A stretch of 36,369 nt of DNA from Pirellulales bacterium (GTDB lineage Bacteria > Planctomycetota > Planctomycetia > Pirellulales > JACPPG01): NCBI GenBank assembly GCA_035546535.1, contig DASZWQ010000008.1, forward strand, positions 1-36,369. Direction: 5' to 3'. Positions 7,714 to 16,571 of this stretch are shown in pieces. Positions within the stretch are counted from its first letter, which is position 1, and each line of letters begins with the position of its first letter. Position numbers and translations under genes: made by a program. Under the pieces are notes generated by a model, which was given only the letters and a program-made list of their open reading frames with translations, searched no databases and had not been told where the DNA came from.

Positions 7714-9141
7714 ATGCCGGACGAACTTTGTTTTTTGACCGCCGAGCAACTGGCGGCAGAAATCCGCGCCCGGCGCCTTTCGCCCGTCGAGGCCGTCGAC
7801 GCGGCGCTTGCCCAGGCCGATCGTCTGAACGGGCAACTGAACGCCATTGTCACCCGTTGCGACGAGCGGGCGCGCGATGCGGCACGCGCGGCGGAAACGG
7901 CCGTGATGCGCGGCGAAGACTTGCCGCCCCTCCTGGGCGTGCCGATTACGGTCAAAGACCTGCACCTGACGGCGGGCATTCGCACCACGCTCGGCTCGAA
8001 GTTGTTCGAAGACTTCGTGCCGCACAACGACCAGCCGATCGTCGAACGTTTGAAGCGCGCCGGCGCCATCATCATCGGCAAGACGAACACCTCGGAATTC
8101 GGGCTGATTCCGCTTGCGGCCAATGCTTTGTTCGGCGAGTCGAACAATCCGTGGGATCTGACATACAACACGGGCGGATCGAGCGGCGGCGCGGCGGCGG
8201 CCGTCGCTTGCGGCATGGGCCCCCTGGCCACGGCCAGCGACGGCGGCGGGTCGATCCGGATTCCGGCCAGCTTTTGCGGCGTCTTTGGTCTCAAGCCGCA
8301 AATGGGTCGCGTGCCGCATGTGCCGTTTCCGCGCGGCTGGGAATCGTTGTCGCATCAAGGGGTGCTGAGCCGCACGGTGCGCGACACGGCGCTGGCACTC
8401 GACGTATTGGCCGGCGCGCATCGGCTGGATCGCTGGAGCCTGCCCACGACGGGCCGCAGCTTTTTAGAGGCTTGCACGGGCGACGCGCGCGGGCTGCGCC
8501 TGGCGTGGTGCCCACGGCTGGGAAACTTGCCCGTCGAGCATCAGGTGATGGCAGTCTGCCAACAGGCGGCTGAGCATTTCGAGGCGCTCGGCTGCCACGT
8601 GACGCCGCTGGAACTCGATCTACCGGACCTGGGCCCGGCGCAACAAACGATCGTGCTGTGCGAAGCGGCGGTCGGCATGCAAGCCCGCCGCGCCGAATGG
8701 GAGCAAACCATTTTTCCGCCGACGCGGAAGATGCTGCCCAACGCCGACAAGCTGACCTATTACGACCTTGTGAAAGCCAACTGGGCGCGCGAAGAATACT
8801 GGGAGAGGTTTTCGCCGGTGTTCGACCAGTTCGATGCCGTGTTGACGCCCACCGCGCCGATCACGGCGACGCTCAACGGCACGCTCGGGCCGAGAGTCAT
8901 CGAAGAGCAGACGGTGCGCGCGCTCTCCTGGCTGGGACACGTCGTGCCGGCCAACATGACGTGGCAGCCGGCGGCGAGCCTGCCGGTGGGCTTTGACGGA
9001 CAGAACCTGCCAGTCGGCTTGCAAATCATCGGCCGGCAACACGACGAATGGACGGTGCTGCGCCTGGCAAGCGCCTATGAAGCGGCCCACCCCTGGACCG
9101 ACAAGCGACCGCCGATCGTCGCTCAGAAAGGATCATCGTGA
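7714..9141 (+). CDS. Amidase-signature-family amidohydrolase
   Basis: 475 residues, the usual length for the family. The Ser-cisSer-Lys triad is intact: K81 in GVPITVKD, S156 in NTGGSSGGAAAAVACG, and the nucleophile S180 in SDGGGSIRIPASFCGVFGLK, with the expected 24-residue spacing between the serines. The C-terminal region has the typical FDAVLTPTAPITA and LPVGLQIIG. It is not an obvious GatA, since no gatB or gatC is nearby; it is more likely a hydrolase of small amides. No strong ribosome-binding site is seen before the ATG. The stop overlaps the GTG of the next gene by 4 bp, indicating translational coupling and a shared role, perhaps in amide or acid catabolism. Confidence 0.93.
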   Translation: MPDELCFLTAEQLAAEIRARRLSPVEAVDAALAQADRLNGQLNAIVTRCDERARDAARAAETAVMRGEDLPPLLGVPITVKDLHLTAGIRTTLGSKLFEDFVPHNDQPIVERLKRAGAIIIGKTNTSEFGLIPLAANALFGESNNPWDLTYNTGGSSGGAAAAVACGMGPLATASDGGGSIRIPASFCGVFGLKPQMGRVPHVPFPRGWESLSHQGVLSRTVRDTALALDVLAGAHRLDRWSLPTTGRSFLEACTGDARGLRLAWCPRLGNLPVEHQVMAVCQQAAEHFEALGCHVTPLELDLPDLGPAQQTIVLCEAAVGMQARRAEWEQTIFPPTRKMLPNADKLTYYDLVKANWAREEYWERFSPVFDQFDAVLTPTAPITATLNGTLGPRVIEEQTVRALSWLGHVVPANMTWQPAASLPVGFDGQNLPVGLQIIGRQHDEWTVLRLASAYEAAHPWTDKRPPIVAQKGSS

Positions 9142-10205
9142 AGCGTTGGCAAGTGGCCGTTTATCCTGGCGACGGAATTGGACCGGAAGTGATCGCGCAG
9201 GCGGTGCGCGTTCTGCAGGCCGTCGAAGAGCGGCAGCAGGAGTGGTCGCTCGAATTGGTCGAGTTTCCGTGGGGCGTAAACTTCTACCGCGAGACGGGCC
9301 GCGTCGTTCCGGAGGATTTTCTCGACGTTCTGCGTCCCTTCGATGCCATTCTGCTAGGCGCGGTTGGCTGGCCCGCAGAATTGCCCGACCATGTGACGCT
9401 TGCCCCACTGGTCACCTTGCGGCAGCGATTCGATCAATATGCGTGCGTCCGGCCCGCGAAACTGTTTGCCGGGCTTAATAGCCTGTTGGCTGGCAAAGGG
9501 CCGGCCGACGTCGACCTGGTCGTCGTGCGCGAGAACTCGGAAGGGGAATACGTCGACAACGGCGGCCGCATCCGCCGCGGCACGCCCGACGAATACGCGG
9601 TGCAGACCGCGATCCACACGCGGCGCGGAGTGGAACGTATCTTGCGATTCGGTTTTGAGCTCGCGCGGTCGCGGCGCCGGCATTTGACCATGATCACCAA
9701 GAGCAATGCGCAGCGTTACGCCTATGTCTTGTGGGACGACGTGCTGGATGAAATTTCACCGCAATATGCCGACGTTGCGATCGACAAGCAGCACGCCGAT
9801 GCCGCTGCGATGAACCTGGTGCGCCGGCCCGAGACATTTGACGTCGTGGTAGCGTCGAATCTCTTCGGCGACATCCTCACCGACCTGGCCGGCACGATCG
9901 CCGGCGGACTGGGCCTGGCGCCGAGCACGAATACGAATCCCGAGCGGCGCTTTCCCAGCATGTTCGAACCGGTGCATGGCTCGGCCCCCGATATTGCCGG
10001 CCGTGGCATTGCCAACCCGATTGCCGCCGTGTTGAGCGCCGGCATGATGCTCGAGTGGCTGGGCGCGGCCGACGCCGCGAGTCAGATTCGCACTGCCGTC
10101 GAACGGACATTGGCAGCCGGACATAAGACCGCCGATCTGGGCGGTAAGCTGTCGACCGAGCAAATGGGTGACCGGCTAGTCGAGGCGGTTGGACGAGGTC
10201 AGTAG
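9138..10205 (+). CDS. Isopropylmalate/tartrate dehydrogenase-type decarboxylating dehydrogenase
   Basis: 355 residues beginning at GTG (9138), with AAAGGA six bases upstream and the GTGA overlap with the amidase stop. Family hallmarks: VYPGDGIGPEV near the N-terminus, ILLGAVGWP, LRQRFDQYACVRPAKL (the substrate arginines), VVRENSEGEYVDNGG, ITKSNAQRYAYVLWDD (catalytic Lys), VVASNLFGDILTDLAGTIAGG (metal aspartates) and FEPVHGSAPDIAGRGIANP (NAD binding). The sequence ENSEGEY and the solitary context point to the tartrate dehydrogenase/decarboxylase (D-malate) branch rather than LeuB. It converts a 2-hydroxy acid with oxidative decarboxylation, using NAD and a divalent metal. Which substrate is used cannot be decided from sequence. 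Confidence 0.9.
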   Translation: MKRWQVAVYPGDGIGPEVIAQAVRVLQAVEERQQEWSLELVEFPWGVNFYRETGRVVPEDFLDVLRPFDAILLGAVGWPAELPDHVTLAPLVTLRQRFDQYACVRPAKLFAGLNSLLAGKGPADVDLVVVRENSEGEYVDNGGRIRRGTPDEYAVQTAIHTRRGVERILRFGFELARSRRRHLTMITKSNAQRYAYVLWDDVLDEISPQYADVAIDKQHADAAAMNLVRRPETFDVVVASNLFGDILTDLAGTIAGGLGLAPSTNTNPERRFPSMFEPVHGSAPDIAGRGIANPIAAVLSAGMMLEWLGAADAASQIRTAVERTLAAGHKTADLGGKLSTEQMGDRLVEAVGRGQ

Positions 10206-10236
10206 GAACGCACGTGCGCTGCGATTTGAGATGCAA

Positions 10237-10259
10237 CACTGGTGGACAAGCCACCAGTG
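10237..10259. repeat. Extragenic palindrome CACTGGTGG-n5-CCACCAGTG
   Basis: Perfect 9-bp stem (10237-10245 and 10251-10259) with loop ACAAG, 31 bp after the dehydrogenase stop and followed by GGCACTAGTGGCAC. There is no T-tract, so it is not a classical intrinsic terminator. I recall this palindrome as a dispersed sequence in planctomycetes; it may also help transcript 3' end formation. Confidence 0.75.
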
Positions 10260-10385
10260 GCACTAGTGGCACTCACAGCCGCCGACAGGGTGTCTAACAT
10301 TCCCTGTCTGTTTGCTGGCTTGACGTTGATCATTTACCATACCGTCTGCGGTGACGCCCTTTCCCTTCGCGCTGGAGAGTCAACG

Positions 10386-11141
10386 ATGTCGCAGATCTCT
10401 CGCCGCCGGTTTGCTCAGGATTCGCTGGCTACGCTGCTGACGATGTCTCTCCTGGAAACGGTTTTCCAGCACGAGGTTCTCGGGGCCGACGTCCGTCCGG
10501 CCGCGGCCGGGTGGTTGCGCGACATCGAGCAATTGGGCGAGGACTTGAAGGGGCAAAAGCTCGAACAACTTGTCTGGCAGCAGAAAGTCGAAGAGCTGTT
10601 CCGACAGGTGCCGCTGGCCGACATCCTGGCGCTCATTGATTTTGATCAGTTGTCGAGCGGCGTCAAATTCGTCGACAACGGCGCCTTGAGCTTGCGCTTC
10701 AAGTTCCCTGAGGTCGAAGGGGTGCCGAAGAATCTCGTCTACGGAAAGCAAATCTTCGCGCTCAAGAAAGATCGCTCGGTCGTGCCGCACGGCCATAACA
10801 ACATGGCCACGGCGTTCTTGATTCTGAAAGGCGACCTGCGCGGACGGCACTACGATCGGCTGAAGGACGAGCCGGAGCATTACATCATCCGGCCCACGGT
10901 CGATCGCACGTTCACGCCGGGCGAATGTTCGACGGTGTCGGACTTCAAGGACAACGTCCACTGGTTCAAGGCAATCACCGAGCCAGCGTTCATCTTCAAC
11001 TTGCACGTACTGTCGGTGAATCCCGACAATCGCGAGCCGACGGGCCGGCTGTACCTCGATCCCGAAGGCGAAAAACTCGCCGGCGGCCTGGTGCGCGCCC
11101 GGCAGTTGAGCTACGACGAGGCGCACCGGCTGTACGGCTAG
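10386..11141 (+). CDS. Tat-exported cupin-fold protein
   Basis: 251 residues. The ATG at 10386 is chosen because GGAGAG precedes it and because it gives a twin-arginine signal, SQISRRRFAQDSLATLLTM; an upstream in-frame ATG (10242) falls in a palindrome. After a helical region (WLRDIEQLGEDLKG...) comes a cupin-like barrel: ALKKDRSVVPHGHNNMATAF supplies metal-ligand histidines, followed by ILKGDLRGRHYDR, FTPGECSTVSDFKDNVHWFK and FIFNLHVLSV. Cysteine-dioxygenase-like proteins look similar. Exported cupins of this type in planctomycetes have no well-defined role that I know; a metal-dependent periplasmic enzyme or sugar binder are both possible. Confidence 0.8.
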   Translation: MSQISRRRFAQDSLATLLTMSLLETVFQHEVLGADVRPAAAGWLRDIEQLGEDLKGQKLEQLVWQQKVEELFRQVPLADILALIDFDQLSSGVKFVDNGALSLRFKFPEVEGVPKNLVYGKQIFALKKDRSVVPHGHNNMATAFLILKGDLRGRHYDRLKDEPEHYIIRPTVDRTFTPGECSTVSDFKDNVHWFKAITEPAFIFNLHVLSVNPDNREPTGRLYLDPEGEKLAGGLVRARQLSYDEAHRLYG

Positions 11142-11171
11142 CCGCCTGTCGCACATTTGATGCAAGGTTCG

Positions 11172-11266
11172 GGTGCCATGGCCATGTTCGCCGTGGCCAT
11201 GCTGATTTCGCAAGGGACTAAGCGACTTTACGACCTGCATGCTCACGCAAGCGTGAGCATGGCACC
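11172..11266. repeat. 95-bp palindromic module (BIME/REP-like) between convergent genes
   Basis: The ends are inverted copies: GGTGCCATG at 11172-11180 and CATGGCACC at 11258-11266. Inside are two hairpins: CATGGCCA (11177-11184) paired with TGGCCATG (11194-11201), and CATGCTCACGC (11238-11248) paired perfectly with GCGTGAGCATG (11251-11261) around an AA loop. The module fills the gap between the cupin and copper oxidase genes, which converge on it. This is the architecture of a mobile extragenic palindromic element, and it could end transcription from both sides. Confidence 0.8.
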
Positions 11267-11311
11267 GCGAATCTTCACTGTGACAGAACACCAGCAACCC
11301 GCGCCGTCGCG

Positions 11312-12985
11312 TCACGTAATCTCGATCACGCGGGCCATGCCGGTTGCGACGTGCCATTCGATGTGGCAATGAAAGAACCAGCGGCCGGGATTCTTCGCGC
11401 GCCATTCCAACAGTACGGTCTTGCCCGCCGGAATGTTGATCGTGTCTTTCTGCGGCGCACTGGTGAGGTTCGGGCGATCGGGATCGCCCAATACCGAAAA
11501 GTAATGCCCGTGCAGGTGGAACGGATGATCCATGCCTGTCGGGTTCTCCATGACGAAGCGCACGACTTCATCCGTCTTGAGTGAGATCGTGTCGGCCTGT
11601 GGATAGACCTGATCGTTGATGCTCCAGACGAAGGGCTGCATCGAGCCGCCCAGGCGCAGCCGGATCTCGCGCGGTTTTTTCACGGTCGGTACCGGATCGC
11701 GGGCGCGCATCTCTTCCGGCCGGAGCGCGCGCTCGCCCCAGACAACCGGCGTCGCGGCCGGCTCGCCTGCCGGTGCGTCGGGATAACGCAAGAGGGCCCG
11801 GGCCTCGTCGCCGGCCAGAGTCGCGGCGCGGATCCAGGATGTGCCCGATTTGTCGGCGCGGAGCAGCACGTCGTAACGCTCGCCGACGTTAATCACGAGG
11901 TTGTCGACTTCGATCGGTTCCAAGGGCGCGCCGTCGCTGGCCACGACGGTCAGTTGGTGGCCGTCGACCTGGAATCGCAATGCATAAGTGCTCGAACCGT
12001 TGATCAGGCGCAGCCGCAACGTCTCGCCCGGCTTGACGTCGATCGACGCCAGCGGCGCCGCGCTATCGCTGCCGAATCGTCCCCGTCCGTTGAAGAGGGC
12101 CGATTCAAACGGTACGTCGCCCAGGTCCGGCTTGCCATCCCCCATCTTCATGCCCGGCATTTTCATGCCGGCCATCGCGCCAGATTTTTCTGGCGTCTTG
12201 GCGGCGTCGTCTGCCATCTTGCCGGGCATCTTCTTAGTGGTATCGGCCTTGGTACTGTCGGCGGCAGGCATTTTCATGCCGGGCATCTTGTCGGCGCCCG
12301 CAGCGCCGCCTGAATCTTTCATCTTCATTGCGGCCATGCCGCCCGCGGAAGATTTCGTCAGGCCGGCCAGGATCGCTTCGGAGGATTGCAGGAACCAGTC
12401 ATTGATCAGCAAGATTTCTTCGCGATCGTAAGGCGCGATGGGCTTGTCATCCTCGACGATCAGTGGCCCGAACAGCCCGTCGCCGTATTGCACGCCCGTG
12501 TGCGAGTGGTACCAGTGCGTGCCGGCGGGGGTCGCCACGAACTCGTAGACGAACTCCTCGCCGGGCGCGATCGGCGGCCGCGAAACACCGTCGACGCCGT
12601 CCATTTGCCAGGTGCCGGGCTGATGCTGGCCGTGCCAATGCACGCTGGTCGGCACGTCGAGTTCATTCTTCACGCGCACGCGCAGCTTCTGACCGAGCTT
12701 CGCGCGAATTACCGGGCCGGGCAGCTCGCCGTTGTAGCAAAGAATCTCGCGCGAGCGGCCGTCAGGCGAAGCCTGCTTCTTCGCCGCGCGCAACGTGTAA
12801 TCGACGTCACTCTCAGGGCCTGGCGTCGCGCTCTCTTTCTTGCCCGCCGGAGCTGGCGCACACCCGGAGTAGACAAGAATCGCAGGCGAGATCGCGATTC
12901 CGCAGGCGCTTACGGCACTGCGACGCAGTAGCTCTCGACGGGAAAGCTCACCCGCGCGACCAGGGCGCGGTTCATCGATGAACAT
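11312..12985 (-). CDS. Multicopper oxidase with a methionine-rich insert, Tat-exported
   Basis: 557 residues starting at 12985, with GGAGG placed correctly upstream. The N-terminus has a twin-arginine signal (ELSRRELLRRSAVSACG) ending near a cysteine at position 42 (YSGC). All four copper motifs are present: HWHG (H116, H118), THWYHSH (H157-H162), HPFHLHGHYF, and HCHIEWHVATGM (H539-H541, H545, with M550 as the axial ligand of the type 1 copper). Between the first and second cupredoxin domains (about 213-282) lies an insert with roughly fifteen Met residues in MKM, MPGMKMP and MAGMKMPGMKM patterns, alternating with Asp/Lys. Similar inserts in CueO and CopA bind Cu(I). The likely role is periplasmic copper detoxification, oxidising Cu(I) or phenolics. 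Confidence 0.93.
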   Translation of the reverse strand: MFIDEPRPGRAGELSRRELLRRSAVSACGIAISPAILVYSGCAPAPAGKKESATPGPESDVDYTLRAAKKQASPDGRSREILCYNGELPGPVIRAKLGQKLRVRVKNELDVPTSVHWHGQHQPGTWQMDGVDGVSRPPIAPGEEFVYEFVATPAGTHWYHSHTGVQYGDGLFGPLIVEDDKPIAPYDREEILLINDWFLQSSEAILAGLTKSSAGGMAAMKMKDSGGAAGADKMPGMKMPAADSTKADTTKKMPGKMADDAAKTPEKSGAMAGMKMPGMKMGDGKPDLGDVPFESALFNGRGRFGSDSAAPLASIDVKPGETLRLRLINGSSTYALRFQVDGHQLTVVASDGAPLEPIEVDNLVINVGERYDVLLRADKSGTSWIRAATLAGDEARALLRYPDAPAGEPAATPVVWGERALRPEEMRARDPVPTVKKPREIRLRLGGSMQPFVWSINDQVYPQADTISLKTDEVVRFVMENPTGMDHPFHLHGHYFSVLGDPDRPNLTSAPQKDTINIPAGKTVLLEWRAKNPGRWFFHCHIEWHVATGMARVIEIT

Positions 12986-13475
12986 GGCGGTTCCTCCAGG
13001 CCATTGCTACCGCGCACACGGAGATCATAGAGTGAATCGATCTTCCTGCATCTCCTGGTTGGGCTACGGTCGCCTTCCGCTCCCCTCAGGGGCTTGAATA
13101 GTCCGGACACATGGGTGACAGGCGTTCGGAGACATGGGCGGCGCGCATTGTAGCGGCTCGTGTTCGCCAGGTCATGCGTTGGCGGACGGAGTGCAGCGTG
13201 CCGCGGGACTTTCGAACTCGTGCGAAGCTGAATTCCCGACGACGGATTAGGCCGGTATCGCGGAACGTGCGGGCTGTAGCGGCCCTGGTTCACCATAGGC
13301 GACACGATGCGCCGGAGTCTCGAAACAGCGACGCGGCGCGAGTTCCTTTCTCGCCGCCGCCCCCTCCTGCCGCAACCTAATATTCTTCTGGTCGCGCAAG
13401 CGGGTAACGATTCTGACCGAGTCGAGCGGCCGCGCTATCGAATCACACACCGCTCCCGAACAAGAGACTTTGCCG
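12986..13475. other. 490-bp intergenic stretch without a convincing gene
   Basis: Divergent gap between the copper oxidase and the methyltransferase. A pair of direct repeats, CGGACACATGGG (13104-13115) and CGGAGACATGGG (13127-13138), 23 bp apart, resembles sequences I associate with IS481-type element ends, but no transposase fragment is visible. No other structure was recognised. Confidence 0.5.
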
Positions 13476-14396
13476 ATGAGCCAGTTGCTGAATCGCCTTT
13501 TGACCAAAGCTCGCGCCATTCGACGCTCGCAATGCCACCGGGACACGCTGGCCGGCTTGGGAGCCGAGTTCACGTGCGATCCGGGCCGGCCGGGGGCCGA
13601 ACTGGTCACGGTGCGCGGCCTGACCTTTTCGATCAAAAGCGAAGAAGATCTGTTCATCCTCACCGAGATCTTCGATCACCAGTGCTACAACTTCAGCACG
13701 ACGGGCGAGACGGTCGTCATCGACATCGGTATGAATATCGGTGTCGCCAGCTTGTTCTTTGCCTCCGATCCGAACGTTTGCCGGGTTTTCAGCTTCGAGC
13801 CGTTTCGCCGCACTTATGAACTAGCGTGCGCCAACCTGCGCTGGAATCCGGCGTATGCGGCGAAGATCACGACCAAGAATTTCGGCCTGGCCGATCGCGA
13901 CGGCGTCGAAGAACTGCCGTACATCGAAGAACGCAAAGGCAGCGTGGGTATCAATGGGCTGCCGCGCAGCTTCACGCCCGCGCGTCAGGACCTGCACATG
14001 GAACGGATCGAGTTGTGCGAGGCGGCAACCGTGCTACGGCCGATTTTCGCCGACTATCCCGAGGCCCAGATCGTCTTGAAGATCGACTGCGAGGGCTCGG
14101 AGTACGGCATCTTCAAGAACCTGGACGCCGCCGGCCTGCTGGGCCGTTTCCAGGCGATCATGCTCGAATGGCACAATCACGGTCCGCATCCCCTGCGGGA
14201 AACGCTGGAGAAGCATGGCTTTTCGGTGTTCACTTTCGGCGATCAGCCGAGTGCGACCGGCATGCTGTACGCGATCAACGTGCGGGCAGCACAGCGGCGC
14301 GCCGATCGGGCGACCGATACGCGCTCGACTCTTTGCCCGATGGACGCATCGCTCGATGCGGCGCTCGTAAACGTGGCCGAGCTGGCAAAGTTGTAA
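13476..14396 (+). CDS. FkbM-family SAM-dependent methyltransferase
   Basis: 306 residues from the ATG at 13476; an in-frame TTG two codons earlier (13470) is a less likely start. The SAM-binding region is VVIDIGMNIGVASLFFA (residues 80-96), followed by VFSFEPFRRTYELACANL (acidic loop), KNFGLADRDG and KIDCEGSEYGIF (about 202-213), the pattern of the Methyltransf_21/FkbM family, whose members O-methylate sugars and natural products. No glycosyltransferases or polysaccharide genes are adjacent, so the substrate is unknown. The C-terminal 35 residues (after NVRAAQRRADRA) are poorly conserved in character. It is a stand-alone gene, with the tRNA-Ser gene downstream on the other strand. Confidence 0.88.
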   Translation: MSQLLNRLLTKARAIRRSQCHRDTLAGLGAEFTCDPGRPGAELVTVRGLTFSIKSEEDLFILTEIFDHQCYNFSTTGETVVIDIGMNIGVASLFFASDPNVCRVFSFEPFRRTYELACANLRWNPAYAAKITTKNFGLADRDGVEELPYIEERKGSVGINGLPRSFTPARQDLHMERIELCEAATVLRPIFADYPEAQIVLKIDCEGSEYGIFKNLDAAGLLGRFQAIMLEWHNHGPHPLRETLEKHGFSVFTFGDQPSATGMLYAINVRAAQRRADRATDTRSTLCPMDASLDAALVNVAELAKL

Positions 14397-14561
14397 GCGG
14401 CATCGCAAAACCGTGAGCCGATGTCGCGGCGAGTCGACGCATGATCGGCGGCCCAAACGTCAATGAGCCGCCTCGCTATGAAGAGTGCACTGTGTCAATC
14501 ACGAAGCGCCGCCGCAGGCACGATTCTTCCTGGTACTTGCGACGGCATCAGTGAAGACAAG

Positions 14562-14643
14562 CGGAGGGCACGGGATTCGAACCCGCAACCGGTTGCCCGG
14601 CACCACATTTCCAGTGTGGCCGCTAGCCATTCGCTTACCCTCC
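14562..14643 (-). tRNA. tRNA-Ser (anticodon GGA)
   Basis: 82-nt minus-strand tRNA. The acceptor stem is GGAGGGT paired with GCCCTCC (the last pair is T-G), with discriminator G. The anticodon arm CCACA-CTGGAAA-TGTGG gives anticodon GGA, which reads UCC/UCU. A long class II variable arm (around GCCGGGCAACCGGTTGC) and a T-arm with GGGTTCGAATCC follow. The 3' CCA is not encoded (CTT follows). The gene stands alone between the methyltransferase and the zinc-ribbon gene. Apart from it, 14397-14844 holds nothing I can support. Confidence 0.95.
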
Positions 14644-14844
14644 GAAAGCTTGGAAATTTTAGCTCATGAAGCGCCTTGGAACCACCGCCCTGCGGCCGGA
14701 TCGATGGCCGACCTTGGCGCACCCGTTCTCGCACGCCGGCTGGCGGCCTCTACAGTCAGCAGGAGCCGACCTTCGGCGGTGGCGGAGGCGTGGCGCCGAC
14801 GCAACCTCCGTTGGAACCTCCGTTGGACCTGCGCCCGGAGATCA

Positions 14845-16494
14845 TCATCGATTCGGAATCCGGGTGCGCGGTGGCTGGACCGGGGCGGTACTGGGCCGGC
14901 GATGCAACCGTTCCTGGATCGCGGCGCGGTTTTGCGCTCGCTCCACGGCGCGTTCGTGAGCTGCCAGTTGGCGAATACGAGCGACCTCTTGCTTGATCTC
15001 GGCGCTAATGATCTTCAGCCGGTTTCCGTACTCGCGCGCCTTTTGCTCATTGGCGGCCGAGACCTGATGGCCCATGGTCTGTAGCGCCAACGTGTTGTGC
15101 TCGTGTTCCTTAGCAGTCAACTCGGGCAGCACTCGTTGCGCCGACGGTTTGTCAACGATCGAGCGGAGCATATTCCGCAGGCTCTCGCCGCTGGCGACCA
15201 GTTTTTGCAGCATTCCGAGCGTTTCTTCGTCCTTGGCAAATCCAGGGGCAGCGCTGGCCGGGCCGGGGGTTGCGGTCGGCACCCCGGGTACCGCCGCTTG
15301 TGGCGGCGCCGTCGGCGCGGGCGGCCGGGGGGCCAAGGCCTGTTCGCCCGCGGTGGGGGCGTTAGGAATTCCCGGGCTTTGGCCGGCGACGGCGTCTGAA
15401 CGATTCTTCGTTGCGAACCCGCCACCGCTTTTCGCCTCGTACGTGTAGACGATGCGGCCGATGCCTGATCCGAACCCGAGCACGAAGGCCAGCGACCAGA
15501 GCGGTACCACTCGCTCGAGATTCCATCGGCCCGCGTTGCGCGCGCAAACGACCAGCGCCGCGAGAGCACTAAAGATGGATATTAAGATAAGAATCGCGCC
15601 GAGAACCAGCAGCAGCGACGGCTGGGTCGCCCCCCTGCCGGCGAGCGCAAACCCGATCCCCACGAAGTACAAGGAAAAGGCAGCGGCAAAGAATAGCGCC
15701 AACGTCAGGCTGCCGTTCCGAGCCATGCGCACCAACGAAAAAAAATAACAGGCCAGGAAGGCAATGTTCGTAATCGGCACCATCACGTTCAAAACGTGGC
15801 CGAGGCCGCCTTGCAAGTAGGCGTAAGCCAACACGCACACCGCCACGAGCGCATATACAACGGCGACAATCCCGAGCACCTGGTCGACGAATTCCGTGGA
15901 TCCCGATCGGCGCGACGACCGTAAGCGGCCGTTCGCCGGCAGCCGCGCGGCCGGCGCCAAGGGCCCGCTGGGTAAGCTCAAGTCGAAGGTCGCCTGGCCA
16001 TCGCCGTCCTCAAGCGCCGAAAGAAAATCGTCTCGCGGACGCTGCGGCGCGGAAATCGTCGGTTCGACGCGCGCCGCTGCGCGTGCAGTCGCCGATCCGC
16101 GCTCCTCAGCGGCCCGAGGCCGAGACGTGGACGCCGCCGGCGACGGCGCGACGCGCTTGCGCGATCGGTCCGCCGCGGACGAATCCGACTTTATGCGAAA
16201 CACCTGGCTGCAGCGCTTGCAACGCACGCGCTTGCCGGCCGCCTCGGGGCGGAAGTCCGCGCGATGGCCGCAACCCGGACAACGCACCGATTGCCATTCT
16301 TGGGCGGCCGGTTGTTTTGGCGCGATGGGATCCTGCCGGTGCGCTGCCGATGGTTCCGGCGGGCGAACTTCCTGGCGTGGGGCCGCCGCGGGGACGCGCA
16401 CCGGCGCGCTACAGTGTGGGCACTTCACCCGCAATCCGGCATAGCGCTCGGAGGCGTTGAAGCTCGATCCACACCCCTTGCAGTCGACGACCAT
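14845..16494 (-). CDS. Zinc-ribbon membrane protein of unknown function
   Basis: 549 residues using the ATG at 16494, which places the first zinc ribbon at the N-terminus as in related proteins; an upstream ATG (16536) adds 14 residues without a ribosome-binding site. Two four-cysteine ribbons are visible: C5/C8/C25/C28 and C72/C75/C92/C95, the second reading RCPGCGHRADFRPEAAGKRV. A Pro/Ala/Arg-rich linker leads to about five membrane segments (roughly residues 205-348, for example VLGIVAVVYALVAVCVLAYA), then a Pro/Ala-rich linker and a charged helical tail (LPELTAKEHEHNTLALQ to the end) likely to form a coiled coil. Proteins with N-terminal zinc ribbons followed by membrane helices are very common in planctomycetes. 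The function is unknown; a membrane-associated regulatory or scaffolding role is a guess. Confidence 0.75.
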   Translation of the reverse strand: MVVDCKGCGSSFNASERYAGLRVKCPHCSAPVRVPAAAPRQEVRPPEPSAAHRQDPIAPKQPAAQEWQSVRCPGCGHRADFRPEAAGKRVRCKRCSQVFRIKSDSSAADRSRKRVAPSPAASTSRPRAAEERGSATARAAARVEPTISAPQRPRDDFLSALEDGDGQATFDLSLPSGPLAPAARLPANGRLRSSRRSGSTEFVDQVLGIVAVVYALVAVCVLAYAYLQGGLGHVLNVMVPITNIAFLACYFFSLVRMARNGSLTLALFFAAAFSLYFVGIGFALAGRGATQPSLLLVLGAILILISIFSALAALVVCARNAGRWNLERVVPLWSLAFVLGFGSGIGRIVYTYEAKSGGGFATKNRSDAVAGQSPGIPNAPTAGEQALAPRPPAPTAPPQAAVPGVPTATPGPASAAPGFAKDEETLGMLQKLVASGESLRNMLRSIVDKPSAQRVLPELTAKEHEHNTLALQTMGHQVSAANEQKAREYGNRLKIISAEIKQEVARIRQLAAHERAVERAQNRAAIQERLHRRPSTAPVQPPRTRIPNR

Positions 16495-16571
16495 CGCCAC
16501 GCCTGCCCCGCCTGAAACGCCAAGCTGCCGGCCCATGCCACAAGCAAGATTCTAAACCGCGTGGCAGCGGC

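Noticed and set aside
7447..8421. Upstream extension of the protease/SirB1 frame (open to 8421 on the minus strand)
   Set aside because: It has no domain, overlaps the amidase gene, and the signal peptide plus ribosome-binding site place the start at 7446.
10237..10259. Intrinsic terminator for the amidase/dehydrogenase pair
   Set aside because: The stem is good but there is no T-tract; annotated as an extragenic palindrome instead.
10380..11405. Minus-strand frame of 341 codons opposite the cupin gene
   Set aside because: It covers the cupin and the palindromic module and shows no domain; the plus-strand gene has a Tat signal and ribosome-binding site.
14485..15084. Plus-strand frame running through the tRNA-Ser gene
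   Set aside because: It overlaps a clear tRNA on the other strand and the end of the zinc-ribbon gene; no protein motif.
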